DNA of 64,000 bases from an uncultured Salinicoccus sp. GTDB taxonomy: Bacteria; Bacillota; Bacilli; Staphylococcales; Salinicoccaceae. Location of the stretch: NCBI GenBank assembly GCA_947494965.1, contig CANLWV010000004.1:124001-188000 (forward strand), given 5' to 3'. Below the pieces are notes generated by a model. The model did not search any database. It saw only the letters and a list, made by a program, of their open reading frames with translations, and had not been told where the DNA came from. Numbering within the stretch: position 1 is the first letter of the stretch; each line of letters starts with the position of its first letter. Positions 26,232 through 34,402 of the stretch are shown one piece after another. The position numbers and the translations under genes are program-made.

Positions 26232-27776
26232 ATGGTAGTACCATACAGTGCAGAACCAGCTACGGATTTTACGAAAGAAGAAAATAAAAAAGCATTTAAA
26301 GATGCTCTGGAGCAGGTGAAGAAGGATTTCGGCGTCAAACGCCCATTGATCATCGGTGGAGAACATATCGAAACGGATGACCAGATCACTTCTTACAACC
26401 CTTCAAATAAAGAAGAAGTCGTCGGTCATGTATCCAAAGCCACGACTGAGCATATTGATTCAGCAATGGAAGCGGCAGAAAAAGCTTTCGAAACCTGGAG
26501 CGAGTGGGATCCGAAAGATCGTGCAGAACTGTTCATCAGAGTCGCTGCAATCATCCGTCGCCGCAAGCATGAATTTTCTGCGTTGATGGTGTACGAAGCA
26601 GGGAAGCCATGGAACGAAGCTGATGGAGATACGAACGAAGGCATTGATTTCATAGAGTATTATGCCCGCTCAATGATGGAATTGGCAGACGGTAAACCGA
26701 CCCTTGACCGCGAAGGTGAACACAACCATTATTTCTATCAGCCAATGGGTCCTGGTGTGACGATCTCACCTTGGAACTTCCCGTTCGCAATCATGACAGG
26801 AACAACCGCAGCACCAGTCATTGCAGGGAATACAGTACTGCTTAAACCTGCAGAAGACACACCATTGATTGCATATAAGTTGATGGAAGTGCTTGAGGAA
26901 GCAGGACTTCCAAAAGGTGTCGTGAACTTCGTTACAGGTGATCCGGCTGAAATTGGGGATTATATGGTCGATCATCATAAGACGCACTTCATCACATTCA
27001 CAGGATCCAAAGCGACGGGTCTCCGCATCAATAAACGAGCAGCCGAAGTACACGAAGGACAGGATTTCCTGAAAAGAGTCATAACTGAAATGGGCGGTAA
27101 AGATACAATCATCGTCGATAAGGATGCAGACTTGGACTTGGCGGCGGATTCCATCGTCAATTCAGCATTTGGCTTCTCCGGCCAGAAATGTTCTGCCGGT
27201 TCCCGCGCAGTCATCCACAAAGATGTATACGATGAAGTATTGGCTAAATCCATCGAACTGACAAAAGAATTGACGGTCGGTAACCCTGTAGATGAAACTT
27301 ACATGGGGCCGGTAATCAACAAGAAGCAGTTTGATAAGATCAGTGAATATATCGAAACAGGCAAAAAAGAAGGTAAATTGGAAATCGGTGGAGAAACTGA
27401 TGATTCTACAGGATACTTCATCCATCCGACAATCTTCTCAGGCTTGGATCCAAAAGCGGTCATCATGCAAGAAGAGATTTTTGGACCAGTCGTAGCATTT
27501 GCTAAAGCAGATGATTTCGATGAAATGCTTGAAATTGCCAATAATACTGAATACGGTCTTACAGGTGCAGTCATCACAAATACACGTGAGAACTGGATTC
27601 TGGCATGCCGCAAATTCAATGTCGGCAACCTCTACCTCAACCGTGGCTGTACGGCAGCTGTCGTAGGATATCACCCATTCGGTGGGTTCAAGATGTCCGG
27701 TACAGACCAGAAGACAGGTAGCCCTGACTATATGCTCAACTTCCTGGAGCAAAAAGTTGTATCAGAAATGTTCTAA
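26232..27776 (+). CDS. pruA: L-glutamate gamma-semialdehyde dehydrogenase (1-pyrroline-5-carboxylate dehydrogenase)
   Basis: NAD-dependent aldehyde dehydrogenase completing proline and arginine catabolism to glutamate. 514 residues, the RocA/PruA length. The N-terminus ([21 protein letters not shown]) is specific to this subfamily. The cofactor region [29 protein letters not shown], catalytic Glu in [12 protein letters not shown], and catalytic Cys320 in [13 protein letters not shown] are intact, as is the C-terminal [29 protein letters not shown] 26232 follows AAGGGGGAAG. No proline dehydrogenase gene is adjacent. Its codon use (many A-ending codons) suggests good expression. A strong terminator follows. 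Confidence 0.96.
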   Translation: MVVPYSAEPATDFTKEENKKAFKDALEQVKKDFGVKRPLIIGGEHIETDDQITSYNPSNKEEVVGHVSKATTEHIDSAMEAAEKAFETWSEWDPKDRAELFIRVAAIIRRRKHEFSALMVYEAGKPWNEADGDTNEGIDFIEYYARSMMELADGKPTLDREGEHNHYFYQPMGPGVTISPWNFPFAIMTGTTAAPVIAGNTVLLKPAEDTPLIAYKLMEVLEEAGLPKGVVNFVTGDPAEIGDYMVDHHKTHFITFTGSKATGLRINKRAAEVHEGQDFLKRVITEMGGKDTIIVDKDADLDLAADSIVNSAFGFSGQKCSAGSRAVIHKDVYDEVLAKSIELTKELTVGNPVDETYMGPVINKKQFDKISEYIETGKKEGKLEIGGETDDSTGYFIHPTIFSGLDPKAVIMQEEIFGPVVAFAKADDFDEMLEIANNTEYGLTGAVITNTRENWILACRKFNVGNLYLNRGCTAAVVGYHPFGGFKMSGTDQKTGSPDYMLNFLEQKVVSEMF

Positions 27777-27792
27777 ATCAATAGAAATGATG

Positions 27793-27831
27793 AAAGCGGA
27801 GGACGACTGGGTAGTCATCCTCCGCTTTTTT
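27793..27831. terminator. terminator between pruA and hrtA
   Basis: AAAGCGGAGGA ... TCCTCCGCTTT stem followed by T residues on the plus strand. It serves pruA and may also serve the convergent hrtBA. Confidence 0.9.
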
Positions 27832-27841
27832 GTGTGCTATT

Positions 27842-28534
27842 TTACTGCATCTGGGATTCCGCTTTGAGATGGCCATCTTCAAGCGTAAGCACTCGGTCTG
27901 CGTACTCGAAAATACGTGAATCATGCGTGATCAGTATGCCAATCATGCCACGATCTTTAACAATATCCCGGAGCATTTCGACGACTTCTATGGCGCGTGC
28001 ACCATCGAGGCTCGCCGTAGGTTCATCGGCCAGAAGCATCTTGGGCTTGTTCATCAAAGCCCGCATAATGGCGGCACGTTGCCTTTCGCCACCTGAGAGC
28101 ATACCAGGATAGCTGTTGAAACGGTGGCTGAGTCCAATTTCTTCGAGCAATGCCTTGCTGCGCTTACGGGCCTCATTTTTACTAAGCCCGGCTTGCTCTG
28201 CAACGAAACTAAGCTGTGAGACGATATCCATATAGGGTATGAGGTGGGAGGATTGGAATATGAATCCAATATCTGTGAGACGCATTTTCGTCAATTCCTT
28301 TTCGCTAAGATCCAAGTAATCGACATCGTCTAACTTGACCTCTCCTTCAGTGTGGGACAATAGGCCGCCGAGTATCGACAATAAGGTCGACTTGCCGGAA
28401 CCTGATGCGCCGCTTAAGATGATCAATTCACCGCTTGAGGCACTGAAGTCGATTCCTTTGAGCACATCGGTTTTCGCATCTCCCGTGCCAAACGTTTTAG
28501 TCAATCCATGTACTTCCAATGTCATATTATTCAC
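27842..28534 (-). CDS. hrtA: heme efflux ABC transporter ATP-binding protein HrtA
   Basis: Cytoplasmic ATPase subunit of the HrtAB exporter that protects staphylococci and related bacteria against toxic heme. 230 residues with Walker A GASGSGKST (42-50), Q-loop FIFQSSHLIPYMDIV, signature LSGGERQRAAIMRAL, Walker B KMLLADEPTASLD and switch His in ITHDSRIFEYADRV. By eye it resembles S. aureus HrtA along its whole length. It overlaps hrtB by 8 nt and is the second gene of that unit. In S. aureus the pair is controlled by HssRS; no hssRS genes are in this window. A MacB/LolD-type exporter of another compound is the alternative. Confidence 0.88.
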   Translation of the reverse strand: MNNMTLEVHGLTKTFGTGDAKTDVLKGIDFSASSGELIILSGASGSGKSTLLSILGGLLSHTEGEVKLDDVDYLDLSEKELTKMRLTDIGFIFQSSHLIPYMDIVSQLSFVAEQAGLSKNEARKRSKALLEEIGLSHRFNSYPGMLSGGERQRAAIMRALMNKPKMLLADEPTASLDGARAIEVVEMLRDIVKDRGMIGILITHDSRIFEYADRVLTLEDGHLKAESQMQ

Positions 28535-29573
28535 TTGAGATCGCCTCCAATGGATCTATTCTTATTACTCTTACCAATGACAAACCAGCACCGATGAACG
28601 CTACCACCAGAAACAGTACTGATACTAATGCCATCAGATTGGTGTTCAGATAAAACGGCATATCGATTGGGATGACCATACCGATTAAAGAAATGGTGAT
28701 CAGTGACAATACGACACCAGTCAACGTGATCAGTATGACTTGAATCAGGATGGAGACGGCCAATGTACGGGAAGACGTACCGATTGCCTTCAGTATGCCG
28801 AACTGGGAAGTTTTCTGGATGGTGATGACATAGAAGAAGGCTGCAAGTACGATTGCTGAAATGACGAATAGAAAGACAATCATCAGGTTGAGCGGCTGCT
28901 GTTCGGCCTGATAGCTTGGGACGGCGTTTTTCAGTTCAGAAGCAGAAACCACCGCCACGCCAGGCGCATCGTCAATCGTTTGACGTTCTGCTTCACTGCT
29001 TTCACTGATTATCAGTGCAGCCGTCCTGGATTCCAAGTCATTTATTGCTTCAGGTGTCACAAAAGCCATCGAGTTATGGGCAAACATGATGTCTTCGGCA
29101 AATCCGCTGACTTCGTATGTCTGTTCATTGGTTAATGTAACGTCATCTCCGACGCTGAACCCTTCTGCCTTCAATTTTTCATTCAGGAGGAGTTCGGATT
29201 GCGATTCAGGAAAACGCCCCTCTTTTACAGCAGGTTCTTTCGACTCGTCGGTTGCCGCAATGAGCAGGCTGATTTCCGAGTCTCCGGATTCTATTTTCTG
29301 CATCGACAACTGGAGAGGATCGGCGGAGGTTGTTTCTTGTACGCCATTGATCTGATCTTCAGACAGTCCTGAGCGCATGAGGTCATTTTCCACGTCTTCC
29401 TCCATGACAAAGTATTCACTGTTCAAGGCATCGATGCCTGAAATGTTTTCTCGTGCCAACCCTTGGGCCAATGCTGAAACGAACAGCACCAGAAAAGCGA
29501 GCAGGAACAGTATGGCAGTTACCATGATGTACTTGAACTTATAGAACTTCAGTTCTTTCAAGGCTAATTTCAT
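28527..29573 (-). CDS. hrtB: heme efflux ABC transporter permease HrtB
   Basis: FtsX/MacB-fold permease, 348 residues. One N-terminal membrane segment (about 15-38, within MKLALKELKFYKFKYIMVTA... ALAQGLA) is followed by a ~190-residue extracytoplasmic domain, and three C-terminal segments span about 228-340. The N-terminal block KELKFYKFKYI and LVLFVSALAQGLA closely matches S. aureus HrtB as I recall it. ATG 29573 has GGAAG-type spacing. The upstream region carries two 12-bp direct repeats 22 bp apart that resemble an OmpR-family (HssR) binding site. Operon order here is hrtB-hrtA. Confidence 0.87.
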   Translation of the reverse strand: MKLALKELKFYKFKYIMVTAILFLLAFLVLFVSALAQGLARENISGIDALNSEYFVMEEDVENDLMRSGLSEDQINGVQETTSADPLQLSMQKIESGDSEISLLIAATDESKEPAVKEGRFPESQSELLLNEKLKAEGFSVGDDVTLTNEQTYEVSGFAEDIMFAHNSMAFVTPEAINDLESRTAALIISESSEAERQTIDDAPGVAVVSASELKNAVPSYQAEQQPLNLMIVFLFVISAIVLAAFFYVITIQKTSQFGILKAIGTSSRTLAVSILIQVILITLTGVVLSLITISLIGMVIPIDMPFYLNTNLMALVSVLFLVVAFIGAGLSLVRVIRIDPLEAISSE

Positions 29574-29620
29574 CTCGATTCAATGCTTCCTTTCGATTTG
29601 TATTGACCATAGTCTATCAA

Positions 29621-29654
29621 GGCGATATAAACCGGATGTAACGGCAATATAAAC
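29621..29654 (-). promoter_or_regulatory. direct-repeat regulator site upstream of hrtBA (HssR-like)
   Basis: Plus-strand repeats GGCGATATAAAC (29621-29632) and GGCAATATAAAC (29643-29654), start to start 22 bp. Read on the minus strand they are GTTTATATYGCC. A TTGATA, possibly a -35 box, follows them towards hrtB. Two-turn direct repeats next to a -35 box are typical for OmpR-class activators. Confidence 0.55.
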
Positions 29655-29685
29655 GCAAAATAAACTTTCGAGAAAGAGATGGAAA

Positions 29686-29723
29686 TAAAAAAGGAGCACT
29701 CTTAAAAAAGAGTGCTCCTTTTT
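29686..29723 (-). terminator. terminator of DUF819 gene
   Basis: AAAAAGGAGCACTCTT / AAGAGTGCTCCTTTTT stem-loop with T runs on both strands, just downstream of the minus-strand DUF819 gene. Confidence 0.92.
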
Positions 29724-29732
29724 GGCATGAAG

Positions 29733-30947
29733 TTACATCATGCTGCTGAACCAGAGGCCAAGCGCGGTTCCGATGTAGTTGCCAAGGATATAACCAAGTG
29801 TACCGACGATGAGAATTGGACCGACCAGTCGTGTCCAGCCGCGCGAAATGGCCATGGCGGCGGCTGTTGTAGGACCGCCGATGTTGGCATTGCTCGAGAG
29901 GATGATTTCCTCAAGGTCGAATTTGAATACTCTGCCGAACGAGAACGATACGATCATATTGATGAAGACAATGATGGCAGCGAACAACAGAATGAGTGGT
30001 GTATTTTCTATGATCAGCGGGATGGACGCGGGCACCCCGATGACGACAAAGAATATATAGATCAGAAAAGTACCAATTTCCTGGGCCCCATTGATGCGTT
30101 CAAAGTATTTCGGGATAAATGAAATAAGAATCAGCGTCAATGTTGTCAACATCAGATAATCGTCTCCAATCACTGCCCTTAACACACTCAGGAAAATATT
30201 CGCATCTTCGGGTATGAGGAAGCGGAAAATTTCTGCAAGCTTGAACGATACGGCGACTATGACGAATGAAGAACCGACCGCAAGCGCGATGTCGTTCAGT
30301 GCGATTTCCTTACGCTTCCAGTAGGAAGCGGATGTCGTCTTGTCGCCTTCTTCTCGTGCCTCTATGGCATCGATGTGGGGAGTATTATATTTTTTGCGGA
30401 AAAAGCCGATTGCAGGAATCAGTATCAGTATGAAGAAGTAGACTGCCATCAGAAGATTGTCGGCGACAACCGCTGAAGAGACCGTTTCGCCAGGCACGTC
30501 AAACCGCGTCGCCAAAGCTGCGAAGTTCACACTGCCTCCCGTATAGGAACCTGAAATCATAGCAGCGATATGGGGGAGGCCTGGTATCAGATCCTTCAGC
30601 AAGGTAAATGCGACTATGGAACCAGCGACGGTACCAATGGAACTGAGCAGAAAGATCATCAGCAGACGGCCGCTTTCCTGCCAAATTTTACGTAAATTGG
30701 ACTGGAAGAGCAAAAGCGGTATGGATAAAGGTACGACATACGTCCATACCGAATCGTAGACGGGCGACTCGGTGGGAATCAGCCCCGTATTCGCCATCAG
30801 CATCGCTCCGACAAGCGCAATGATTGCGCCTGACAGTTTCGAAGCCCATTCATAGCGCTGTTCCAGCCATATGCTGACAGCTGCCCAACCTACAAGGAAT
30901 GCCCACAGCAGCCAAGTTTCGTCGGGTGATATCAAAGCATCAATAAT
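29733..30947 (-). CDS. DUF819 family membrane protein (YjcL-like), probable ATT start
   Basis: About 400-residue integral membrane protein with ~11 hydrophobic segments. It shows DUF819 features: PLLLFQSNLRKIWQESG, AAMISGSYTGGSVNFAALATRF, and SSNANIGGPTTAAAMAISRGW near the end. Transport is presumed but no substrate is known. The only standard start, TTG 30935, lies 18 nt from a good AAAGGAG site (30960-30954). The in-frame ATT codons at 30947 and 30944 are 6 and 9 nt from it, so translation probably begins at ATT, as in infC. Upstream of it is the tRNA terminator. The gene is monocistronic. Confidence 0.83.
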   Translation of the reverse strand: MIDALISPDETWLLWAFLVGWAAVSIWLEQRYEWASKLSGAIIALVGAMLMANTGLIPTESPVYDSVWTYVVPLSIPLLLFQSNLRKIWQESGRLLMIFLLSSIGTVAGSIVAFTLLKDLIPGLPHIAAMISGSYTGGSVNFAALATRFDVPGETVSSAVVADNLLMAVYFFILILIPAIGFFRKKYNTPHIDAIEAREEGDKTTSASYWKRKEIALNDIALAVGSSFVIVAVSFKLAEIFRFLIPEDANIFLSVLRAVIGDDYLMLTTLTLILISFIPKYFERINGAQEIGTFLIYIFFVVIGVPASIPLIIENTPLILLFAAIIVFINMIVSFSFGRVFKFDLEEIILSSNANIGGPTTAAAMAISRGWTRLVGPILIVGTLGYILGNYIGTALGLWFSSMM

Positions 30948-31062
30948 ACCAAACTCCTTTTTAGTGCCAGCCGTCCTTTGGACTGCATCAGCAACCCTTT
31001 TTGGATGTATATAGCTGAAATTATATAATAAATTCTAGGCGACTTCTAATATGTAGGGTATG

Positions 31063-31098
31063 AAAAAAGAAAAATCCTCCACCCGTTGAAGGTGGAGG
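31063..31098 (-). terminator. terminator of tRNA-Ala gene
   Basis: CCTCCACC / GGTGGAGG stem with a 7-nt loop followed on the minus strand by a T-rich tract (ATTTTTCTTTTTTC). It begins 7 nt beyond the tRNA 3' end. Confidence 0.9.
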
Positions 31099-31104
31099 AA
31101 TCAA

Positions 31105-31177
31105 TGGAGCCAAGGGGACTCGAACCCCTGACCTCTACACTGCCAGTGTAGCGCTCTCCCAACTGAGCTATGGCCCC
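31105..31177 (-). tRNA. tRNA-Ala (anticodon GGC)
   Basis: A 73-nt cloverleaf on the minus strand. The acceptor stem GGGGCCA pairs with TGGCTCC and includes the G3-U70 wobble that identifies alanine tRNAs. The anticodon stem CTACA/TGTAG holds loop CTGGCAG with anticodon GGC, and the T-loop is GGTTCGAACCC-like. The discriminator base is A and CCA is not encoded. The gene is isolated, with its own terminator. Confidence 0.97.
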
Positions 31178-31504
31178 GTTTGTGCTACAACAATATTCTA
31201 TATGATAACGCCGTAATATACAAGCCCATTTATTGTCGAAAAACTCATTTTCAATATCTGGACAAACAAGTGTCGGCCAAGGCCTTCAGTATTTCAACTA
31301 TTAAAAAAATATAGACATGTCTGAAAATTGATTGTAGTATAGTGATGTAAAACTTTATAGGCAGATAAAGTGCGCTCTATGGCGCTTCTGCCACGTAAAC
31401 ACAATCATCGGGAACCGTTTATATAAGTTCCGGAATCATGCAGAGGACCAAGGTGCACAAAAGAGACATGTATAAAATAAAATAGTTGTGAGGTGCAGAG
31501 TATC
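31178..31504. other. 327-nt intergenic region between tRNA-Ala and abgT
   Basis: It should carry the divergent promoters of the tRNA (minus) and the AbgT gene (plus). I see a short palindrome AGACATGTCT at about 31312-31321, a TATAGT at about 31337 that may be a -10 box, and an imperfect GCGC...GCGC hairpin near 31370-31390. No small coding region is convincing. A GAGGTG ribosome binding site lies at 31490-31495. Confidence 0.4.
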
Positions 31505-33028
31505 ATGGAAAAGAAGAAAGGGTTTTTCTCGAAACTGCTGGATATAATAGAAAGGATCGGCAATAAACTGCCTGATCCATTCATGCTGTTCATCGGGTTG
31601 GCAGTCCTGATGATTTTCATCTCCTACGCATTCAGTCTGGCTGGGGCTTCAGTCATCCATCCTGGTACAGGAGAAGATACTCCAATCCGGAATCTGTTAT
31701 CTGGCGAAGGACTTCAGTTCATCCTGACATCAATGCTTGAAAACTTCACCGGATTCGCACCACTTGGGCTGGTTCTGGCAATGATGCTCGGTATTGGGCT
31801 TGCCGAGAAGGTTGGACTACTTGATTATTCAATCCGCAAGACAATTTTGAAATCACCGCCATTTCTACTGACATATACAGTGGTATTTACAGGTATTTTG
31901 GGTAACTTAGCTTCTGATGCTGCTGTCGTCCTGATTCCGCCACTTGGAGCACTTGTATTCTATAAGGTCGGCCGACACCCACTGGCAGGTCTTGCGGCCG
32001 GCTTTGCCGGTGCTGGCGCCGGATTTACCGCCAATTTGTTCATTGCCGGTACAGATGCCCTGCTTGCAGGCATTTCGACCGAAGCGGCTGCCATCATCAA
32101 CGAAGATATTGTCGTTACGGCGGTGGATAACTGGTACTTCAATATAGTTTCTGTCTTTCTTTTGACATTTGTAGGCGGGTTGTTGACATCGAAATTCGTG
32201 GAACCGCGTCTTGGCAAATATGAGGGGGAGGCTTTGGAAGACGAAGATGCAGAAGAGCTTCCGAACGCAAAAAAAGGGTTTTTCGCTGCATTGATAGCAG
32301 GGCTTCTATATTTTGCAGTCATCCTAACTGTCGTCATGCTGCCGGATAGTCCGCTAAGGGGCGAAGGTGGGAGCATAATCCCATCACCATTAATCGACGG
32401 TATCGTGCCATTGATTCTGATATTCTTCGTCATCATCGGTACAGCTTTTGGTCTGGTCACAAAAAAGATACAGTCCAGCAAGGACATCACCTATTATATG
32501 ACGGAATCCATAAAGGACATGGCCGGTTATATTGTGCTGGTTTTTGCGATTGCCCAGTTCATCGCCTATTTCAATTGGTCGAATCTCGGTACATGGGTAG
32601 CCGTCAATGGTGCTGAATTCCTGCGGGACATCGAATTTACTGGATTCGGCTTGGTCGTCGGATATGTCATCTTCACCGGTCTGATGAATTTCCTGATTAC
32701 TTCCGGTTCTGCCAAATGGGCCATCGAAGCACCAATATTCGTGCCGATGTTCATGCAACTCGGCTATGATCCAGCCTTTACACAAGTCGCCTATCGTATC
32801 GCCGACTCATCCGTCAACATCATCACCCCGCTTTTCCCTTATATGGTCATCATCCTTGCCTTCATGCAGCGGTATGACAAGAATGCAAGCATCGGCACAT
32901 ATATCTCGTTGATGCTGCCTTATTCCATCGCATTTCTTGTGGTGTGGATCATACTGCTTGCTGTATTTTATTTCACAGGAATACCATATGGGCCGGGGGT
33001 CAGCACATACTTGGAAAACAGACCGTAA
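31505..33028 (+). CDS. abgT: AbgT family transporter (first copy)
   Basis: Polytopic carrier of the AbgT family, known for p-aminobenzoyl-glutamate uptake or, in some members, sulfonamide/folate-metabolite efflux. About 507 residues with the family N-terminus FSKLLDIIERIGNKLPDPFMLFIGLAVLMI. Conserved segments follow: GILGNLASDAAVVLIPPLGALVFYKVGRHPLAGLAAGFAGAGAGFTANL and SGSAKWAIEAPIFVPMFMQLGYDPAFTQVAYRIADSSVNIITPLFPY. ATG 31505 has GAGGTG 9 nt upstream, better than GTG 31493. An AbgA-like hydrolase gene follows after 24 nt, mirroring the E. coli abg locus but without abgB. A paralogue is at 59251-60780. Confidence 0.92.
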   Translation: MEKKKGFFSKLLDIIERIGNKLPDPFMLFIGLAVLMIFISYAFSLAGASVIHPGTGEDTPIRNLLSGEGLQFILTSMLENFTGFAPLGLVLAMMLGIGLAEKVGLLDYSIRKTILKSPPFLLTYTVVFTGILGNLASDAAVVLIPPLGALVFYKVGRHPLAGLAAGFAGAGAGFTANLFIAGTDALLAGISTEAAAIINEDIVVTAVDNWYFNIVSVFLLTFVGGLLTSKFVEPRLGKYEGEALEDEDAEELPNAKKGFFAALIAGLLYFAVILTVVMLPDSPLRGEGGSIIPSPLIDGIVPLILIFFVIIGTAFGLVTKKIQSSKDITYYMTESIKDMAGYIVLVFAIAQFIAYFNWSNLGTWVAVNGAEFLRDIEFTGFGLVVGYVIFTGLMNFLITSGSAKWAIEAPIFVPMFMQLGYDPAFTQVAYRIADSSVNIITPLFPYMVIILAFMQRYDKNASIGTYISLMLPYSIAFLVVWIILLAVFYFTGIPYGPGVSTYLENRP

Positions 33029-33052
33029 TGAATATAAAGGGAGGAAAATGAA

Positions 33053-34324
33053 ATGGAACAGCTTGAAGCACAACTGGTGAGGTGGCGCCGTGATTTCCAC
33101 CAATATCCGGAACTTGGCTTTCTTGAGATGCGTACTGCCACCATTGTGGCCGATATGCTTGAAACGTTGGGGTACACAATTCAGATTGGAAATGAAGTCA
33201 TGGCCCCCGATTATTGCATGGGTAAACCTGGCGCTGAAGAAACCCATCGACATCTGGAATGGGCCAAGGAGAATGGCGCAGTGCCCAAATACCTTGATGC
33301 AGTTTCCGAAGGCTTCACAGGTATTGTGGCGACCCTCGAAACCGGACGGGAAGGCCCGATCATCGCCTACAGGGTAGATATGGATGCACTGCCGATTACT
33401 GAGACTTCGGCGGAGGGTCATGTGCCTGTAGCAGAAGATTTCAGATCGACTACGTCCAACATGCATGCGTGCGGCCATGACGCCCACACAGCCATTGGTC
33501 TGGGACTGGCCACAAAAATCATGCGCCAGAAAGATCAATTATCGGGTGTCATCAAAATAATATTCCAACCGGCAGAGGAAGGCACACGAGGCGCGCGCTC
33601 CATGGTCGAAGCTGGTGTCGCTGACGGTGTCGATTACTTCATCGCTTCGCATATAGGAATGGATGTACCGGATGGACATTTCATCGCCGCAAATAATGGT
33701 TTCTTGGCGACATCTAAGATGGATGTCACTTTTACCGGCATCGCCTCCCATGCCGGGAGTCGGCCTGAAGAGGGGCGAAATGCCCTACTGGCCGCGGCTA
33801 ATGCCGCCACAAATCTGTATACGGTGCCGCGGCACTCTGATGGCGCCACCCGTATCAATGTCGGCGAGCTGCATGCGGGCAGCGGCCGCAACATCATCGC
33901 CGACCATGCCGTAATGAAAATCGAGACGCGTGGTGAAACATCTGAAATAAATAACCATGTCAAAGGGCAAGCCCAGGCCATCATTGAAGGGGCGGCTAAG
34001 ATGCATGGGGCAGAATACGATATCGAGCTCGTTGGAGAAGGGGAAAGTGCAGAATGTTCGTCTGAAATAGCCCAGGTACTCAAAGAAACTGCGGAGGCAG
34101 AAGGACTTCACAGTGTAATGAAGAGCGACGCAAGTTCAGGATCTGAAGATGCGACTTTCTTCATCAATGCTGTCCAACAAAACGGCGGACAGGCCACCTA
34201 CTGCATTTTCGGTACCGAGCTTGCAGCAGGCCATCACAATGAAGCATTCGACATCAATGAAGGCAGCATGATTTCTGCTGTAGAAGTTCTGTATAGATCG
34301 GCTGTGGAACTCTCTGGACAATAA
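33053..34324 (+). CDS. abgA: M20 family p-aminobenzoyl-glutamate hydrolase subunit A-like
   Basis: Cytoplasmic dizinc peptidase/amidohydrolase of 423 residues resembling AbgA, which with AbgB splits p-aminobenzoyl-glutamate. Shared features: LVRWRRDFHQYPELGFLEMRTATIVADMLETLGY start, the unusual insertion before FTGIVATLETGR, metal motif HACGHDAHTAIG, FQPAEEGTRGARSMVEAG, the GSEDATFF site instead of the common GGEDF, and AGHHNEAFD. ATG 33053 follows GGGAGGAAAATGAA. It starts 24 nt after abgT. No AbgB gene is nearby, so the protein may act as a homomer or on another N-acyl-glutamate or dipeptide. A bidirectional terminator follows. Confidence 0.9.
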   Translation: MEQLEAQLVRWRRDFHQYPELGFLEMRTATIVADMLETLGYTIQIGNEVMAPDYCMGKPGAEETHRHLEWAKENGAVPKYLDAVSEGFTGIVATLETGREGPIIAYRVDMDALPITETSAEGHVPVAEDFRSTTSNMHACGHDAHTAIGLGLATKIMRQKDQLSGVIKIIFQPAEEGTRGARSMVEAGVADGVDYFIASHIGMDVPDGHFIAANNGFLATSKMDVTFTGIASHAGSRPEEGRNALLAAANAATNLYTVPRHSDGATRINVGELHAGSGRNIIADHAVMKIETRGETSEINNHVKGQAQAIIEGAAKMHGAEYDIELVGEGESAECSSEIAQVLKETAEAEGLHSVMKSDASSGSEDATFFINAVQQNGGQATYCIFGTELAAGHHNEAFDINEGSMISAVEVLYRSAVELSGQ

Positions 34325-34363
34325 AATGATCACGTGACGATTGTACCTTTATGGCTAAAACGC

Positions 34364-34402
34364 AAAAGTACCCTGCCGGATATCCCGACAGGGTACTTTT
34401 TT
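34364..34402. terminator. bidirectional terminator
   Basis: AAAAGTACCCTG ... CAGGGTACTTTT stem with T run TTTTTT on the plus strand and A/T flanks, between the AbgA-like gene (+) and the YjiH-like gene (-). Confidence 0.92.
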
